In this document: positions 11,144 to 21,932 of the stretch, piece after piece
How the letters are laid out: every line of letters begins with the position of its first letter
Numbering within the stretch: the stretch's first letter is position 1
The notes under the pieces: generated by a model
Seen by the model: only the letters and a program-made list of their open reading frames with translations
What the model was told of the DNA's origin: nothing
The model's database searches: none
Source: Rhypophila decipiens
Lineage: Eukaryota; Ascomycota; Sordariomycetes; Sordariales; Naviculisporaceae
Length of the DNA: 64,000 nt
Direction: 5' to 3'
Assembly: GCA_033297075.1 (NCBI GenBank)
Contig: MU858177.1
Span: forward strand, 44,764-108,763
Position numbers and translations under genes: made by a program

Positions 11144-12208
11144 ATGTTTGGTGTAGGTCTTTACCGAGGCAGTTCTGGCGGACTAGTCCACCTCTCTACG
11201 TTCCAAAATCCTCCACCTCACATCCAAGGTCGGTTCATCGAGCGCTTCTGCACGCATATCACCCAGGCTCTGCACTCGATGAATGTGACGACTCGGACCA
11301 GCAGGACCTTGTACCGATACCGTCTATCAGCTGACTATTTCCCGTTTGACTGGGCTCGCGAAAACTCATCTACCCGGTTGCAAGAAACACCTTGGGTTGC
11401 TAATGTAACTATATTCTGGGAAAACCCCCGAACATTCGACCAAGTCGACCTCAACTGGACACATCATTTCCAAGCGGGCCTTGGTCTTGTAGATCGGCGT
11501 TCACGGGTAGACAACGCTCTCTGGTTCGCCAACGAGAGGATTCAGATGCACCAACGAAAGATCAGGCTAGACTTCGTTTCTGAAGATCAAGACGGCGTAC
11601 ATGACTGGGCTGTAGAGATTACTGTCTCGAGTAGGGACCCTGAGGCTGTGTTCATCGGCACTGGACACAGTATGATCACCCGATTTCTCACAACAAACAA
11701 TCTCGCGAGGTACGTGCACACTCAAAACGTCCCTACTACTTGCGAATTAGAATAATTAATTTTATCCCTCGTTTCCAGAGTCCAAGCTTTCGTGACAAGC
11801 CCTGGAAACCATATGGGGCCGAAGATTCTGGCCATATACCCGGCATTGAACCTTTTCCCTCCGACCGATGTGTGTGGCCACCGGCAGGACTTGTCCCATG
11901 GAGAAACCTTGATCATACGGTCTTGGTTCACTTTCCCAATGTCACCAACATGGAGTCGTGGGACATTAATTGGGCAGTATTCAGTTCAGGCCCTCATGAT
12001 CTTGCGAAGAATCTCCCGCCAACTGCAATCCGCGAAATCGGATAGAGACCGGCTTCTCTTCCCTCACCTCGACATCCTGATTCGCACACTAGACCACTAC
12101 ATGAACACCGGCTCAATTACCCTCGACGAAGATCTTAGTCGGGAGGAAACTCGCATATTCAACGGGCGCCTAAGGACCTACATCCGTGAGTTCAGATCGC
12201 GGACCTAA
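11144..12208 (+). CDS. Uncharacterised two-exon protein
   Basis: Joining exons 11144-11709 and 11779-12208 gives 331 residues. The 69-nt intron starts GTACGT and ends TTTCCAG, and splicing removes an in-frame stop while keeping the frame (AG|A). The product has no signal peptide, no membrane segment and no domain I recognise. The first half contains aromatic-rich strands (around VANVTIFWENPRTF and VHDWAVEITVSS) and the second half is more helical and basic. The intact exon junction and good codon usage argue that it is real. It lies between a HET gene and a secreted-protein gene on the same strand, with ordinary spacing and no sign of co-regulation. Confidence 0.65.
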
Positions 12209-12441
12209 GATCGGCATGATTCGGACCCCATATCAATTTAACCAGCGGGGACATAACTTCCACAGTTCCAAGTTGATTATCCTTAACCTTGGCGATTTTA
12301 CCCTTCCACGTGGGAGAACACGTCATTACCCTATTTCAACATCACAGACACAACTTTATCACTACTCCTTTCAATATCATAGCATGCAACCCCGTTTTAG
12401 CATACAAGTAGCTTTACAAACAACAACTAGCAGGCTGCAGC

Positions 12442-13128
12442 ATGAAGAGTCGATACTATCAATCAATTATTCATCTCCTCTTTCTCCATTTACTTGTACC
12501 CACACTCGTGCCTGTCGTGCAAGCAGCCCCTTCAACAGCTCGGAGCCTTCTCAATACAATTCTATCTCCGCGACAGACCGAGACACCGCTCGAAGCACCG
12601 ACAGATCTGCGATGGGAATGCCAGTGGAAGAACCACAGCGCACTGGCCTGCGACGGGCTGGGCACATGGTACGGCACCGAGAGCGTCTGGCGCCAATGCG
12701 ACGTGATCATCGAGCCGTACGTGACCAAAGTGTGCGCGGGATATACAAAGTGCTTTTCGCCCGAGCCGGGCCTGCAACTGTGTGCTCGGTGGCCTGAGGA
12801 TTATTGCCCTTATCCGGACGAGATTGTCATTGAGCTGGAGCCTGAGAGGGTCCGGAGGATGACTTCTGCAAGGGGTAGTCTGTTGGATGGGCATGGCGCA
12901 GGTATGATGAAGAAAGGGGAAACTGAAGAGCTGGTAAATAGAAGCGGGGACCCTACGTACCATGAAAGTTTTATTGGCAGTGTTGTACAAGAGACTGCGC
13001 GCGACATTATCGTCAGCTTTGGAAAACCACGAGTTGCAGGGAGCCGGAACTATTCGAGGGGTCTTCTAACGAGCGCAATAAGCGCGACTGATGTCTGCAA
13101 AGTGTATACTAGAGGGAAGCGTCCTTGA
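12442..13128 (+). CDS. Secreted cysteine-containing protein
   Basis: A 228-residue intron-less frame. Residues 1-28 form a signal peptide with a hydrophobic core (HLLFLHLLVPTLVPVV) and a likely cleavage after VQA. The mature part has six cysteines between about residues 60 and 120 (WECQW, LACDG, RQCDV, KVCAG, TKCFS, LCARW), then one at DYCPY and one near the C-terminus. A disulfide-bonded N-terminal half is therefore likely. The C-terminal half is hydrophilic. I recognise no family. A secreted effector-like or cell-wall role is possible but is inference from the signal peptide and cysteines only. Confidence 0.65.
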   Translation: MKSRYYQSIIHLLFLHLLVPTLVPVVQAAPSTARSLLNTILSPRQTETPLEAPTDLRWECQWKNHSALACDGLGTWYGTESVWRQCDVIIEPYVTKVCAGYTKCFSPEPGLQLCARWPEDYCPYPDEIVIELEPERVRRMTSARGSLLDGHGAGMMKKGETEELVNRSGDPTYHESFIGSVVQETARDIIVSFGKPRVAGSRNYSRGLLTSAISATDVCKVYTRGKRP

Positions 13129-13837
13129 GCAGCTGTCTTGCTTGTAGTGGTGGCAAGAAGAAGAGTCATGTGCGGTAATCTCCTCGTTCGTCAAATCATG
13201 TCCCGGCAGAACGTCCAGATTGACACAGCTTCATTCTCCAAGCCTCCGCCATGGCTTTTCTTCAACTCATAAGATGCCCATTGTCGGCATGATTTTGTTC
13301 AGCTCATTTAAGCAAACAGCTCGTTGTTCTGTAGTCGAGAGACGGCAGCTTGCCAAGTCGGACAAAGTTTCGGTCAAGTTCAGCCGTGCTTATCGTCAGC
13401 TACCCCTGAATTTCCCATTACCAGGCGATATCAGCTGCGGTTGGTGACACCCTATCATGGGGTGGCTGAGGCGTAGCCCCGTCAATGTCACTGCATTCAC
13501 AAGAACCATCAAACGTCGGAGCATCAGATGGTAATGGATTCCTTTTGCGTGCACTGTTGGTGGTGGCTGTTCCTGACTCTATACCGACGTGAACTGGTGA
13601 TAGGAGGAGAACGGCATGGTGCAGCGATGGAGATGGAAATTTGACCTGGCGCTCATTGAGTAAGACTGGACAGTCTTTCAGCCGTGAAAGGCTTCATGAG
13701 AATGCCGACCTGCGTATAAAATGTGCTGCCCCTTTACTGCTTTCATTAGTTGAAGAGCAACCAGGCGACTGGGGTTACAAAACTAACTGCAGCATCAAAG
13801 AAAAAACCAACTGCCAACAGTCTTGATACTCTCAACC
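13129..13837. other. Intergenic region with TATA-like box
   Basis: This interval is the presumed promoter of the secreted protein that follows. TATAAA at 13715-13720 lies about 120 bp before the ATG. No open frame of interest was seen. Confidence 0.5.
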
Positions 13838-14790
13838 ATGATGATCAGAAGCCTCTTTGCTACTCTCGCAGCGGCCACTGTGGCCATTGCTGCCGTCAAT
13901 GAGCCCTGCTACGGATCAGGAGGCAGAGCAGGTGAGATTGCATGCCCTTTGCTTTAACAGGTCATCGCCACCCGTGACAAATTCACTAAACACAACGCCT
14001 CTTCAACTCTACAGGTGTCTGCATGACCACCTCCAAATGCTCAGCCGACGGGGGAACGACCATCAACGGAGCCTGCCCCTCTGACCCGGACAACGTCAAA
14101 TGCTGCACCAAAGCCAGCTGCAACAGCGGTGGCAACTGCCGCTGGAAGAGTGACTGCGCCGGCACCGCCGCCTCTGGGTTCTGCCCTGGACCCAGCCAGT
14201 TCAAGTGCTGCTCGTCCTCTGCCACCGGCTTCGGCGGCTATTCGGCTCCCCGGATCCCGTCCGTCGGCTCGTGCAAGAAAGTCGCTGTTGACGGCGCCAA
14301 GATGATCGTGGCCGCTTGGCCTGGTCGTGTTCGCGAGATTGGATGCGTCAGGGATTGTTCCTGCTCCTCTGGGAACTCGGATCATTGTTGCGGCAAGGCG
14401 ACTGATATGATGTGCTCGGATGGTGGTGGTGTAAGTCTTTACCTCTAGTTCTTTCCGTCGCATAATTGTTGATCAGTCTGAACTGATTCTTTGGTCTGTT
14501 CAATATAGGTCCCTACCGTCTCTGGCAAGCAGATCGCAGAGTGGGTCATGAATAACCGCGGAGCGCTGAACCTCAAATATGTCATCTGGGGACAGAGAAT
14601 CTGGGACGCCCGGTCCGACAGCGTCAAGGGCTGGGACAAGTGGAAGAAGATGGAGGATCGAGGTGACGTGACTGCTAATCACTGGTAAGTGCCCAAGTTC
14701 TTTTGGAGGATCAAGGTAAACTGGAAGACAGCGGATAAGCTAACATATTTGGTTATCATTAGGGACCACGTTCATGTCAGCTACAAGTGA
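13838..14790 (+). CDS. Secreted cysteine-rich protein with metallopeptidase-like C-terminal domain
   Basis: Four exons (13838-13931, 14015-14430, 14509-14684, 14763-14790) join in frame to 237 residues. All introns have GT-AG ends (GTGAGA, GTAAGT and GTAAGT donors). Residues 1-20 are a signal peptide. Two cysteine-rich modules follow, each ending in a CC pair (VKCC and FKCC). The C-terminal ~130 residues carry SDHCCGKATDM, then KYVIWGQRIWD, and end with NHWDHVHVSYK. The spaced H, D and HxxHVH residues match the zinc-ligand pattern of the DD-peptidase/M15-like C-terminal domain found in secreted fungal proteins such as ARB_07466 and in many actinobacterial secreted proteins. The reaction is not established for the fungal proteins, so a peptidoglycan-directed or other peptidase activity is inference. 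The last exon is only 28 nt but encodes the key HVHVS end. Confidence 0.8.
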
Positions 14791-15696
14791 TTATGGTCTT
14801 GCGTCACTCATTGGCCTGCTCATAGTGGTAGTTTTCTACAACTGCTCGGGAAGGTTGAGATAGAACGAGAAAAGGTGGAACAACAGGGTATATCTTGATC
14901 TTCATGTGGCATTTTCAGCATGTATTACTTGCTAGACATGATAAGACCAATGTTTTCCGTCACTTGCAAGAACCTCAAACAGCCGAGTGCAAGCGAGAGA
15001 TTGTCCATATAAGCCCAATGTGAAACCCGAAACCTGCTACCGCTTCCCATCGCCCTAGCCGCTTTATCCTCAACCTTTTACGTTTCACGAGTTTTTCAGC
15101 CTATTCAATCCCATTCGAGCTTCGTCTAACTACACTCATGTTTTAACCCCTTCGTGTGCATCAGCCCGTGTCCTCGGTAAAGCAGGCAGCTCCTTTACTG
15201 GAAAGGGTATAACTTTCACGGGACGCAGAACATCCATGACTTTTGGCGTCAAGAGCCTTCTGCATCCTGAGGGAGGGACATGCGATACAGACCTCACGAC
15301 TGATTCACACATCGCCAGAATGCCAGTATAATAGACATGGTATGAAAGGCTCTCACAAACATTCGGGTCTTTGGACGGAAGGGGCAACGGGTCATTTATT
15401 ATCGAACTCGCTTGAGGATGATCACGTTACGCAGCTGAGGATGACTCCTTTCTTCCCGTTCCCTCCACATGATTTTATCTTCAGGTCTCAAAGGCAAGAG
15501 CGGAAGGGTCGGCTCAAGACCACTGCAGTGAACGACACCTCCAGCACTCTCAAATCTCCATACCTTTGCCGACCACCAGTACAGCCCTCCTGATCCTTCA
15601 AAAGTAGCCGACCTCTCAGGATATACGGCCTACAAAGACAGTCGCAGTCTTACCACCTGCTCTATATACCAAGACTTGTTATTCGCACTCATCGTC
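14791..15696. other. Intergenic region
   Basis: A 0.9-kb interval that serves as promoter for the GH7 gene. A TATA-like TATATA lies at about 15662, only 35 bp before the chosen ATG, so the leader would be short. No additional gene was seen. Confidence 0.5.
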
Positions 15697-17172
15697 ATGG
15701 AAATCCATTCCCACCTAGCAGCTGTGCTGCTGCCGGTCGTCTTCCTCACCACCGTTACAGCCCAAACAATCGGCACCACCACGCCCGAAGTACACCCAGT
15801 ACTCCAAACTCAAACCTGCACGCTCGTAGGCGGATGCAAAACCAAACTCACCAAGCTGGTAACCGACTCGCTTGCTCACCCAATCCACTCGGTGACGGAT
15901 CCTTCCAAGTCCTGCCAGCCGCTCGATCCAGCGCTCTGTCCAGACCAAGCGACCTGTGCCCAGAACTGCGTCATAGAAGGCATCCAGTCCTACGAGTCCA
16001 TCGGTGTCTTGACCTCCGGGACGTCACTCAAACTGCGAGAATACCTCCTCGACGGCACACAATACAAAAAGGTCCAACCGAGAGTCTACCTCCTCGCTGA
16101 AGACGACCTCAACTACGAGCCACTCCGTTTGCTCAACTCTGAACTGTCCTTTGACGTTGATGTCTCTGCCCTTGGCTGCGGTATGAACGGGGCATTGTAC
16201 CTCTCCGAGATGGACATGTCTGGCTCTCGCAACTCTAATCTGAACCCCGCCGGTGCCCAATACGGAACGGGATACTGCGACACTCAGTGCTTCAAGACGC
16301 CGGCATTTATCAACGGACTGGCCAACATCAACGGATCTGGAAGCTGTTGTAACGAGATGGATATCTGGGAGGCCAATTCACGCTCGACGGCATATACACC
16401 ACATACTTGCAGCGGAGTGGGGAGTTTCTTGTGTTCTGGAAACGAGTGCGATAGTGGTGTAGGTGTTTGTGACAAACCCGGTTGCAGTCTGAACACGTTT
16501 GGTCTGGGGGCGCCTGGCTTCTATGGACGAGGTCGAGTTGAACATCGACTCGATTCGACGAGACCGTTCACGGTCGTGACGCAGTTCTGGACCGCAGATA
16601 ATACCACCTCGGGAGACTTGATCGAGATTCGAAGGTTGTATGTCCAGGATGGCAGCGTCTTTCCCAGTACGGCAGAGACAACCAATGGTGCGGTGAATAA
16701 CATCCCCGGCGGTTGGGATGGCAGCATTACTGAGGAGTATTGTGCCGTGAGAAACCCAGCTTCGGACTTTACTCGCTTGGGTGGATTGAAAGGGATGGGA
16801 CAGTCGCTTGCTCGAGGGATGGTGCTGATATTCAGCATCTGGAACTCGGATGGCGATTTCATGAGCTGGCTGGACGGGCAGGCGAGTGGGAATGGGCCGT
16901 GCAATGCCACCGAGGGAGATCCGGCCACCATTGTCAAGACGCAACCTGATACGAGCGTCACCTTTTCGAATATCAGGTGGGGCGACATTGGGAGTACCTT
17001 TAAGGTGGACGGACCTAGTAACGGTTCGACGCCGGCGCCAGGTACGGGAACCGGGGTAGCTGCTGCGGTTGCAACCAATGGTGTCGTTGGTGGTGATGTT
17101 TTGGAAAGAAGTGTCACGATATGGGCTATAGTTGGGTTGGTTACCGTTTGGATGGGGATGTTTCTTTCTTGA
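15697..17172 (+). CDS. GH7 endo-beta-1,4-glucanase with GPI-type C-terminal tail
   Basis: A 491-residue intron-less glycoside hydrolase family 7 protein that cleaves beta-1,4-glucan (cellulose). Residues 1-22 form a signal peptide. The catalytic signature EMDIWE is complete: nucleophile Glu220, Asp222 and acid/base Glu225. Many cysteines typical of GH7 are present. The region after the active site (GFYGRGRVEH, then TVVTQFWT and IEIRRLYVQDG) resembles endoglucanase I more than cellobiohydrolase I, so an open-cleft endoglucanase is favoured. There is no CBM1 or long Ser/Thr linker. Instead a short Gly/Thr/Ala-rich stretch leads to a terminal hydrophobic segment (IWAIVGLVTVWMGMF), which is the layout of a GPI-anchor signal. 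The enzyme is therefore probably held at the membrane or wall. The ATG at 15697 gives the better signal peptide. Confidence 0.9.
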   Translation: MEIHSHLAAVLLPVVFLTTVTAQTIGTTTPEVHPVLQTQTCTLVGGCKTKLTKLVTDSLAHPIHSVTDPSKSCQPLDPALCPDQATCAQNCVIEGIQSYESIGVLTSGTSLKLREYLLDGTQYKKVQPRVYLLAEDDLNYEPLRLLNSELSFDVDVSALGCGMNGALYLSEMDMSGSRNSNLNPAGAQYGTGYCDTQCFKTPAFINGLANINGSGSCCNEMDIWEANSRSTAYTPHTCSGVGSFLCSGNECDSGVGVCDKPGCSLNTFGLGAPGFYGRGRVEHRLDSTRPFTVVTQFWTADNTTSGDLIEIRRLYVQDGSVFPSTAETTNGAVNNIPGGWDGSITEEYCAVRNPASDFTRLGGLKGMGQSLARGMVLIFSIWNSDGDFMSWLDGQASGNGPCNATEGDPATIVKTQPDTSVTFSNIRWGDIGSTFKVDGPSNGSTPAPGTGTGVAAAVATNGVVGGDVLERSVTIWAIVGLVTVWMGMFLS

Positions 17173-17435
17173 GGAAAGAAGCCAAGGGGTGAATGTTGAG
17201 TCTGCGATCATATTCTTATTTAGTGCATGTTGAAACAGATAGTATTCAGGATATGCTTCTAGGTTAGGCCAGATAGTCAAATGGAACATTTCAGGAGACC
17301 GTTTGCTAGCTTGTAAGGGTTCACAATGTCCCTTGATCTGTTCTTCGGGGGCAAATGTGATAACGGTTGTACGGGTAGTTTTGGGCCTTATATATAAAAT
17401 GTTGCAACTGAGAAAAGCCGGTGATGAGTCAGCAC

Positions 17436-17525
17436 GGGTGCATGGTCTAGTGGTATGATTTTCGCTTCGCATCAGTAAAGTTGCGCCTTTGTGAAAGGTC
17501 CCCGGTTCGATCCCGGGTGCATCCA
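17436..17525 (+). tRNA. Intron-containing tRNA, anticodon CGC (alanine), proline-like body
   Basis: A full cloverleaf can be drawn. Acceptor stem 17436-17442 pairs with 17518-17524, with discriminator A at 17525. The anticodon stem is 17461-17465 with 17491-17495. The T-arm is 17501-17517 with loop TTCGATC. The anticodon CGC is at 17468-17470, followed by A37 and an 18-nt intron (17472-17489) in the canonical place. The intron contains GCG (17483-17485), which can pair with the anticodon. The acceptor stem has G3:U70 and A73, the classic alanine identity elements. The D-arm and anticodon-arm text (TGGTCTAGTGGTATGATT then TCGCTTCG) is, however, the usual text of eukaryotic proline tRNAs. Box A and B promoters are internal. 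I call it tRNA-Ala(CGC), probably derived from a tRNA-Pro gene. Confidence 0.88.
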
Positions 17526-18657
17526 ACTGTTTTGCTGGCTATATATACACCCCAAATATTTTGCAGGTTTGAACTGTCTTTGTTTTAACGAACACGTTTT
17601 ATCTATTTTTAACAAGTTGAAGGACAGCATATATCTTTTCTTAATATGTCGCTGGTATTAAGATAGAAGACGAAAATGATGGAATTGGAAGCTCTCTATC
17701 GGAAAAGTCGGAATCGCTCCTTTGTACCGGGCACCTTGGTTTTACTTTTTGCTGTCTACTTCTTGATCCCACTGCCACGAAAAGCTGGATTGATCATGAC
17801 CAAGTGCTTGTTATCTAGTAGTCATATTGACCTTGGTTCTCCCATCGGTTCGTCTATGTCCTGAAAAGAACCCATGTTAGTGATCCAGTATACGGCCGGG
17901 CGTATCATGCTGTTGTCCAAGACTCTCAGAACTCTTGGCTGCTACTGCGCTGACATGAGACGGTCGCCAAGTCCTCCCAGTGGTGCTCAGCCGCTCGTTA
18001 CCAGTATCGTGTAACAGTTACATTTTCGTCCCAAGAACGAGAAAAATGCGGTTGAGGGATTCAGCGCAAGTGAGGAAAGTCAGCACTAAAACTATTTCCA
18101 GGTTACGCATCATTGTTGGGTGACTTGGGTCGGACCAGAATCCCAAATCCGGTGTCATGTTTCTAGCCGTTGTTATTTTCCCGGTTATAAGGCCTTGCAT
18201 CTCGGGGTTTATGCTGTATGTTTACTCATCTGACGTTATCTTCGGTTGCATTGTCCTGGCGCTGCTCCTTGTCGTATCTCTGTGTAATGAGACTCTTGGA
18301 ATGCAGCCGCCAATGTAAGATATGTCTTTTGGCGGCTTAGCTGAAGTAACTGGACGGTGTTTGGAAGGATGTAGTGGCCTTGGTGTTTGCATAAAAGTCG
18401 AGATTGAGCTGCCAAGACTCGGACATCCAAACCCCCGGAAAGGGGCTGCACCGTGCTGACCGCATGGTCCTTGTCTGGCTGTTGGTAGTATCAGGGCTTA
18501 CTGATGATCGTAACCAAATTGCTGGGCACTGCCATCGCCCTGTACCAACTCTATATAAGAGGGATTTGTTCTCAACTGAGTCAAGTACACCGTCTCTACA
18601 CAGAGACGTTGTTCATCTCGCCTTTCAGAGGTAGTGTACTCCCAAATCATCTTCAGG
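17526..18657. other. Intergenic region
   Basis: No gene was seen in this 1.1-kb interval. The tRNA is followed by short T-rich runs (TTTTGCT at about 17529, TATTTTT at about 17603), one of which could end Pol III transcription. The 3' part is the presumed promoter of the P450 gene. Confidence 0.45.
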
Positions 18658-20373
18658 ATGGCATTTCTCGGAGGCCTTATGTACGCCATTGTGGTCTTAC
18701 TTGGCTACTCGATCATCAAGGTCTGTATTTTGATCATGTTCTCTTACCATATTTACCCTAAGGACTTTATCAGTGTCAATGCTGACTAACTTTTCTGCCG
18801 TAACACAGAGAATCGCAATCGCCCGACGATCCCCCCTCCGCCTCGTCCCCGGGCCATGGCACACGCTCTACACACCCACAGTATCACAAACCCATCGGTT
18901 CCTAGGAACAAAGACTTGTTACATTGCCTCACTGCATGCGAAATACGGACCGACAGTTCGTATCGAACCGAACCAGGTGTCTTCCTCGGATCCAGCAAAC
19001 TGGGAATCCATGCACCGAATGGGATCTGGATTTCGAAAGGCAGCTTTTCATGAACGGTTTCGCGTGGGCAAAGAACATATACTCTTCAGTATTGTCGATG
19101 TGCGGAAACATGCTGCGAGGAGGAGATTGTTTGCTAGGTCGTTGACCAAAGAGAATGTGAGGAGGAATTGGGAAGGTGCTGTCAAGCGTCGTGTTGAGCT
19201 TGCGGTTAGCTTGATCAAGAAAGAGATGACCGACAGTAAAGATGGGGAGTGTGATATGCTCAAGTGGTGGAGGCTAATGGCGGCCGATGTTATTGGGGTC
19301 TTGTCTTTTGGGGAGGGCGAGTTTGATATGCTTACTTCCAACTCTGGCCCGGGAGCTACCGAGGTTGGAAGTGATGGAAAGCAAGACGGTGATATCGGAG
19401 AGGAGGAATACTTTGAGGCGCTGCAGAATGCTGGGCCGTGGATCATACTTCGTGATACCTTCCCAGGTTGGCTATTGGCGGCAATGGCCAAGCTGGGATG
19501 GCCGAAAAAGGTGGGCGAGATTATGCAGGCAAATGAGGTTGTCACGGCCAAGGGGGCTGTTGCGGTCAGAAATTCCAAGAAGAAGGGTGTGGAGAATAAA
19601 GGCGGAATGGAGACTCTATTTCGCAACATTTTGGCTGAAGCGGAAAAGGAGCAAGAGAAGGAAGGAGGCGAAAGGGATGGAGTCAAAGAGTTGACTGACG
19701 ACGCTATCAACTCCGAGGCGGCCGGGTTTCTTTTGGCCGGCAGCGATACGACCAGTATCAGTATCACGTATGCCCTCTGGGCCATCCTCAAAAGGGAGGA
19801 CCTGAGAAAGAAGTTGGAAGACGAGGTGGAGCAGCAACTGGGCGACAACTTCACGGACAAGGATGTTGAAGAAAATTGCCCACTGTTGAACAGCGCCATC
19901 GAGGAGAGCATGCGGTTGTACAATCCCGCGGGAGGCCCCCTGATCAGGAGAACACCAGCCGAAGGTGTTTCTTGGAATGGCTACTTCATCCCAGGGGCAA
20001 CTGAGGTCTATGTTATGCCATATACGCTGGCGAGAAATGAGGAGGTGTTCCCCGACCCTGACAGGTAAGAGTATTGTATACCCTCCATTGTGGACATGTA
20101 TTAATTAACAGGTTCGATGAAACCCGCTTCCTCGATCCTACTGAGGCCCAGCGGCGCCTTGCCAAGCCGTTCGGCATCGGTTCTCGGAGCTGCATCGGCA
20201 TCCCGGTTGCCCAGATGGAGCTTAGATTCGCAGTCGCCCTATTCCTGCGCGAGTGCAAAGGGGCGAGGTTGGGCAAGACCATGACCGACGAAATGATGCA
20301 ACAGAGGACCAAGTTCTTTACCTATCCCAAGGGCGGACGGTGTGATATCAGACTTGGGGATGGGGAGGAGTGA
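18658..20373 (+). CDS. Cytochrome P450 monooxygenase
   Basis: Exons 18658-18720, 18809-20064 and 20112-20373 join in frame to 526 residues. Intron 1 contains the branch site GCTGACTAAC and intron 2 is 47 nt. The 21-residue first exon encodes the N-terminal membrane anchor, so the enzyme would sit on the ER facing the cytosol. Family landmarks are present: proline/basic hinge (PLRLVPGPWH), I-helix AGSDTT at about 331-336, ExxR at Glu387-Arg390, and the haem loop FGIGSRSCIG with ligand Cys467. It is close to full length for fungal microsomal P450s. Such enzymes hydroxylate lipids, xenobiotics or secondary metabolites using NADPH-P450 reductase. No biosynthetic backbone gene lies nearby, so a stand-alone detoxification or modification role is as likely as a cluster role. 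Confidence 0.9.
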
Positions 20374-21932
20374 ACCAGATAGAAGGCATGTTGGTGCAAG
20401 TTTTGGCATCCATGCAGCAAGACTCGGGTCTCGTGCTAGCCTCACCAAGAGATGTTGTCGAAAGAAAGCCCCTGTCCCTCTGTTTCGTTTGCAGCAGAGG
20501 TGTAAGCAAGAAGGGTCAGCTCCGATGCAGCTTTGACATCATTCCACAGATCTGGACGCCGTTGTTCACCGGTTAGAGCGGCAATATCAAGCTGTGCGAA
20601 TGGCACAGTGGACGAGTAAATCCGCAAAGGGGAACCCGTAGTCTGGCCATGTCAAGTGCCAACATGCAGCGTGGGACATGGGCCGTTGATGTGAATAGTA
20701 ATCTTCTGATAAGGCAGACAGGCAACAAGTGTTTTTCTATTTGCACGAAGCCGTAAACGTGATGTCATACAACAGGTTGCGTCAAAATGCCCCCTTGACT
20801 GGGAACTTGGGAAAGGACTCTGATCTGATAAAGGCCACGAGCCAGCCATTTATCGCTCGGTAGTTGCAGTTCCATCGGGTGATTGGCGAGAAAATGGGGA
20901 CGGCCCGACGTACAGTAGAATCCCACGTTGGGCTGGACTGGCAGGGTTTCAGTCGACACTGCAGGTTGACAGGCACAGAGTACCAGTTCTATGTTTGGAC
21001 CGTCATGGTGACATGATCCTACAGTTACCTGTGGTTGGTGCATAGTCCGACTCATAGATCTCGGCATGTGCGGCAAATATTTGTTCAGTCCCTGTTTTCA
21101 AACCTGGATGCACGCCATCATTCAACCAAGACGATTCGCACCAATCTTGTGTCGACAAAGTGGTCATACCCCCGCTCGGTCGTGAGTGCGCATTGGCTGG
21201 TGTAGTGGTAGACCGGTCAAAAGGTTGAGAACAAAGCGCTCATCGCTGAGCCCATGGGATGCGGCACTGAGGCAATAAAGCGGGATATCGTTGCACGAGA
21301 AAATAGATACTGACTTGGAGAGACTGTGGAAGCTTGATTGCTCTCTAGAATCTTCCGGCAACAGCCGTTGCTAAGCGATGTTCCCCGTATCTCTTGTCTC
21401 GAAACCTATTGTTGTCTCTTTGCTTGCCGCTGATCTTGGCCTCACTGTGACTAGCTTTCGGCTGATGATAGTCTATGACTGAACGAGCCTGGGACGCTGC
21501 CCACTTCTGACCCCGTCGTTTCGCTCTTTCGTTCACTCGTTCCGCCAATTTGACCACCATCACCACAACCACTCCAGGAGCTCCGCAATCACCCGTGGTA
21601 AGTTGCTCACGATGCTCCCTCCCAAGAGCTTGGTTTTGGAACATGCTAGAGGCAGACCTGCCATACACATCGTCTCTTCGTGCCGTCATTGCCGGATTGC
21701 CTATCTTGGACTTCACGATGCTTCGCTCAGCAACACGCACATGACTCCCGATGGTGGAAGACAGCCATGGTGCCCAACATAAATACCTCGTCCGGGTTCC
21801 TAGACATCGGTTTGCATCGCCTCGAGAGACAACGCTCATCGGCCAAGAGAGTAAAACCAACCTCATATCCACCCAACAAAGCACAAAATCCTACAACTTG
21901 TCAGACTCCTCACCCACAAAGCCAACATCATC
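20374..21932. other. Intergenic region
   Basis: A 1.6-kb interval with only overlapping, low-quality frames. A 179-codon minus-strand frame at 21345-21884 has no domain and unlikely composition. The last ~200 bp probably contain the leader of the small gene that follows. A tRNA-like 5' half near 21187-21215 has no matching 3' half. Confidence 0.45.

Noticed and set aside
16378..17526. 382-codon frame on the minus strand
   Set aside because: It is antisense to the GH7 gene and runs through the tRNA; no motif supports it.
21187..21215. tRNA-like text TGGTGTAGTGGTAGAC
   Set aside because: Only a D-arm-like segment; no matching T-arm or acceptor strand downstream.
21345..21884. 179-codon frame on the minus strand
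   Set aside because: No domain, odd composition, and no promoter or splice support.
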